The notes below the pieces were generated by a model that was given only the letters and a program-made list of their open reading frames with translations, had not been told where the DNA came from and searched no databases. The position numbers and the translations under genes were made by a program. From NCBI GenBank assembly GCA_900554845.1, contig USIY01000119.1, positions 1-6,845 of the forward strand: 6,845 nt of DNA, given 5' to 3'. Below, one piece after another: positions 6,111 through 6,845 of this stretch. The DNA is from an uncultured Bacteroidales bacterium. Lineage in GTDB: Bacteria; Bacteroidota; Bacteroidia; Bacteroidales; Muribaculaceae. Positions within the stretch are counted from its first letter, which is position 1. Each line of letters starts with the position of its first letter.

Positions 6111-6845
6111 TTATGCGTACATGTTGACGATAGCCTCGTAGAGCTCCTGCTTGCCGCTTGTCTGGGCGGGTTCGGGGTTCTTCTTGGCGTATGCCACAAC
6201 ATCCTCCAGCGAGAGGGCGCCCTCTTCGAACTTCTTGCCCTCGCCCTTGTCGAAGGATGCGTAGCGGTCGGCCAGCATCTTCTTGTAAGGTGATTTCTCC
6301 AGGACGTCGGCGGCGCTGAGCAGGGCGCGGGCCATGGCATCCATACCGGCGATGTGAGCGATGAAGATGTCGTCGAGGTCGGTTGAGTTACGACGGGTCT
6401 TGGCGTCGAAGTTGGTGCCTCCGTTGCCCAGTCCGCCGTTGCGGATTATCTGCATCATGGCCTGGGTCAGCTCATAGTTGTCGATGGGGAACTGGTCGGT
6501 GTCCCAACCGTTCTGATAGTCGCCGCGGTTGGCGTCGATGCTTCCCAGCATACCGTTGTCGACGGCCACGCAAAGCTCATGCTCGAAAGTGTGGCCCGCC
6601 AGAGTGGCGTGGTTCACCTCGATGTTTACCTTGAAGTCCTTGTCCAGACCGTGGGTTTTCAGGAAGCCTATGACAGTCTCGGTGTCGACGTCGTACTGGT
6701 GCTTGCTGGGCTCCATGGGCTTGGGCTCAATGAGGAATGTGCCGGTGAAACCGTTTGCACGTGCGTAGTCGCGGGCCATGCGCAGCATGGTGGCCAGATG
6801 CTCCTTTTCGCGTTTCTGGTCGGTGTTGAGCAGGCTCATATAGCC
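6111..6845 (-). CDS. xylA: D-xylose isomerase, 5' partial
   Basis: The frame runs off the right edge; the residues before the first visible Met (GY) match the family interior, so that ATG (6837-6839) is internal. The visible 244 residues correspond to about position 193 onward of the E. coli enzyme. Counting from the edge, the metal and substrate ligands are all there with matching spacing: Glu40 and Lys42 (FLIEPKP), Glu76 and His79 (EVNHATLAGH), Asp104 (DANRGD), Asp115 and Asp117 (GWDTDQFP), and Asp147 (GGTNFDAKTRR). This is a class II (long) xylose isomerase, a cytoplasmic tetramer that interconverts D-xylose and D-xylulose using two divalent metal ions. It is the first visible gene of the xyl operon; the promoter and any xylulokinase gene would lie beyond the edge. 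Confidence 0.98.
   Translation of the reverse strand, partial: GYMSLLNTDQKREKEHLATMLRMARDYARANGFTGTFLIEPKPMEPSKHQYDVDTETVIGFLKTHGLDKDFKVNIEVNHATLAGHTFEHELCVAVDNGMLGSIDANRGDYQNGWDTDQFPIDNYELTQAMMQIIRNGGLGNGGTNFDAKTRRNSTDLDDIFIAHIAGMDAMARALLSAADVLEKSPYKKMLADRYASFDKGEGKKFEEGALSLEDVVAYAKKNPEPAQTSGKQELYEAIVNMYA

Noticed and set aside
5789..6340. Minus-strand 183-residue frame spanning the xylA-xylE junction
   Set aside because: Arg/Pro/Ser-rich shadow frame over two certain genes on the same strand.

Overview
The window looks like chromosomal DNA from a gut-type Bacteroidales bacterium (Bacteroides/Muribaculaceae-like). This is inferred from the sequence of the xylose isomerase and the xylose/H+ symporter, from the SPFH protein, from the lack of clear Shine-Dalgarno sequences, and from XRE antitoxin-like fragments of a kind common in that order. 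No search was run, so the assignment below order level is a guess.

Left flank (1-915, plus strand): the 3' part of a GC-rich gene for an SPFH/band-7 (stomatin/QmcA-like) membrane-scaffold protein. Its start lies outside the window.

Middle (about 916-3480): an accessory-looking segment. It begins with about 320 bp holding no convincing gene. This stretch carries a degenerate 42-bp tandem repeat with palindromic cores (976-1118) and then a long inverted repeat (1128-1172). Next come remains of one or two toxin-antitoxin-type genes: a 40-codon ORF (1234-1356) whose stop overlaps the start of an XRE helix-turn-helix gene, that gene broken by one extra base in an A7 run (1353-1620), and a second headless HTH fragment (1614-1796). 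An AT-rich non-coding stretch of about 190 bp (1797-1982) opens with a short direct repeat and leads to an AT-rich gene for an exported erythromycin-esterase/ChaN-superfamily protein (1983-3149). That gene ends in a perfect 14-bp hairpin terminator. Between 3225 and 3479 there is only a possible minus-strand gene tail and a weak hairpin.

Right flank (3480-6845, minus strand): a D-xylose locus read right to left. It holds xylose isomerase xylA (C-terminal about 244 residues, with all metal ligands visible), then the D-xylose:H+ symporter xylE (complete), then a secreted HSL-family alpha/beta-hydrolase esterase. A hairpin without a U tract sits between xylA and xylE, and a good intrinsic terminator sits between xylE and the esterase. 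XylE would import xylose and XylA would convert it to xylulose. The esterase could supply the pathway by removing acyl groups from xylan oligomers in the periplasm, but that link rests only on position.

No clearly new defence or mobile system is present. The points most worth checking are the 42-bp repeat array with its neighbouring inverted repeat, the decayed tandem-HTH toxin-antitoxin locus, and the AT-rich Ere/ChaN-like gene inserted between two conserved blocks.
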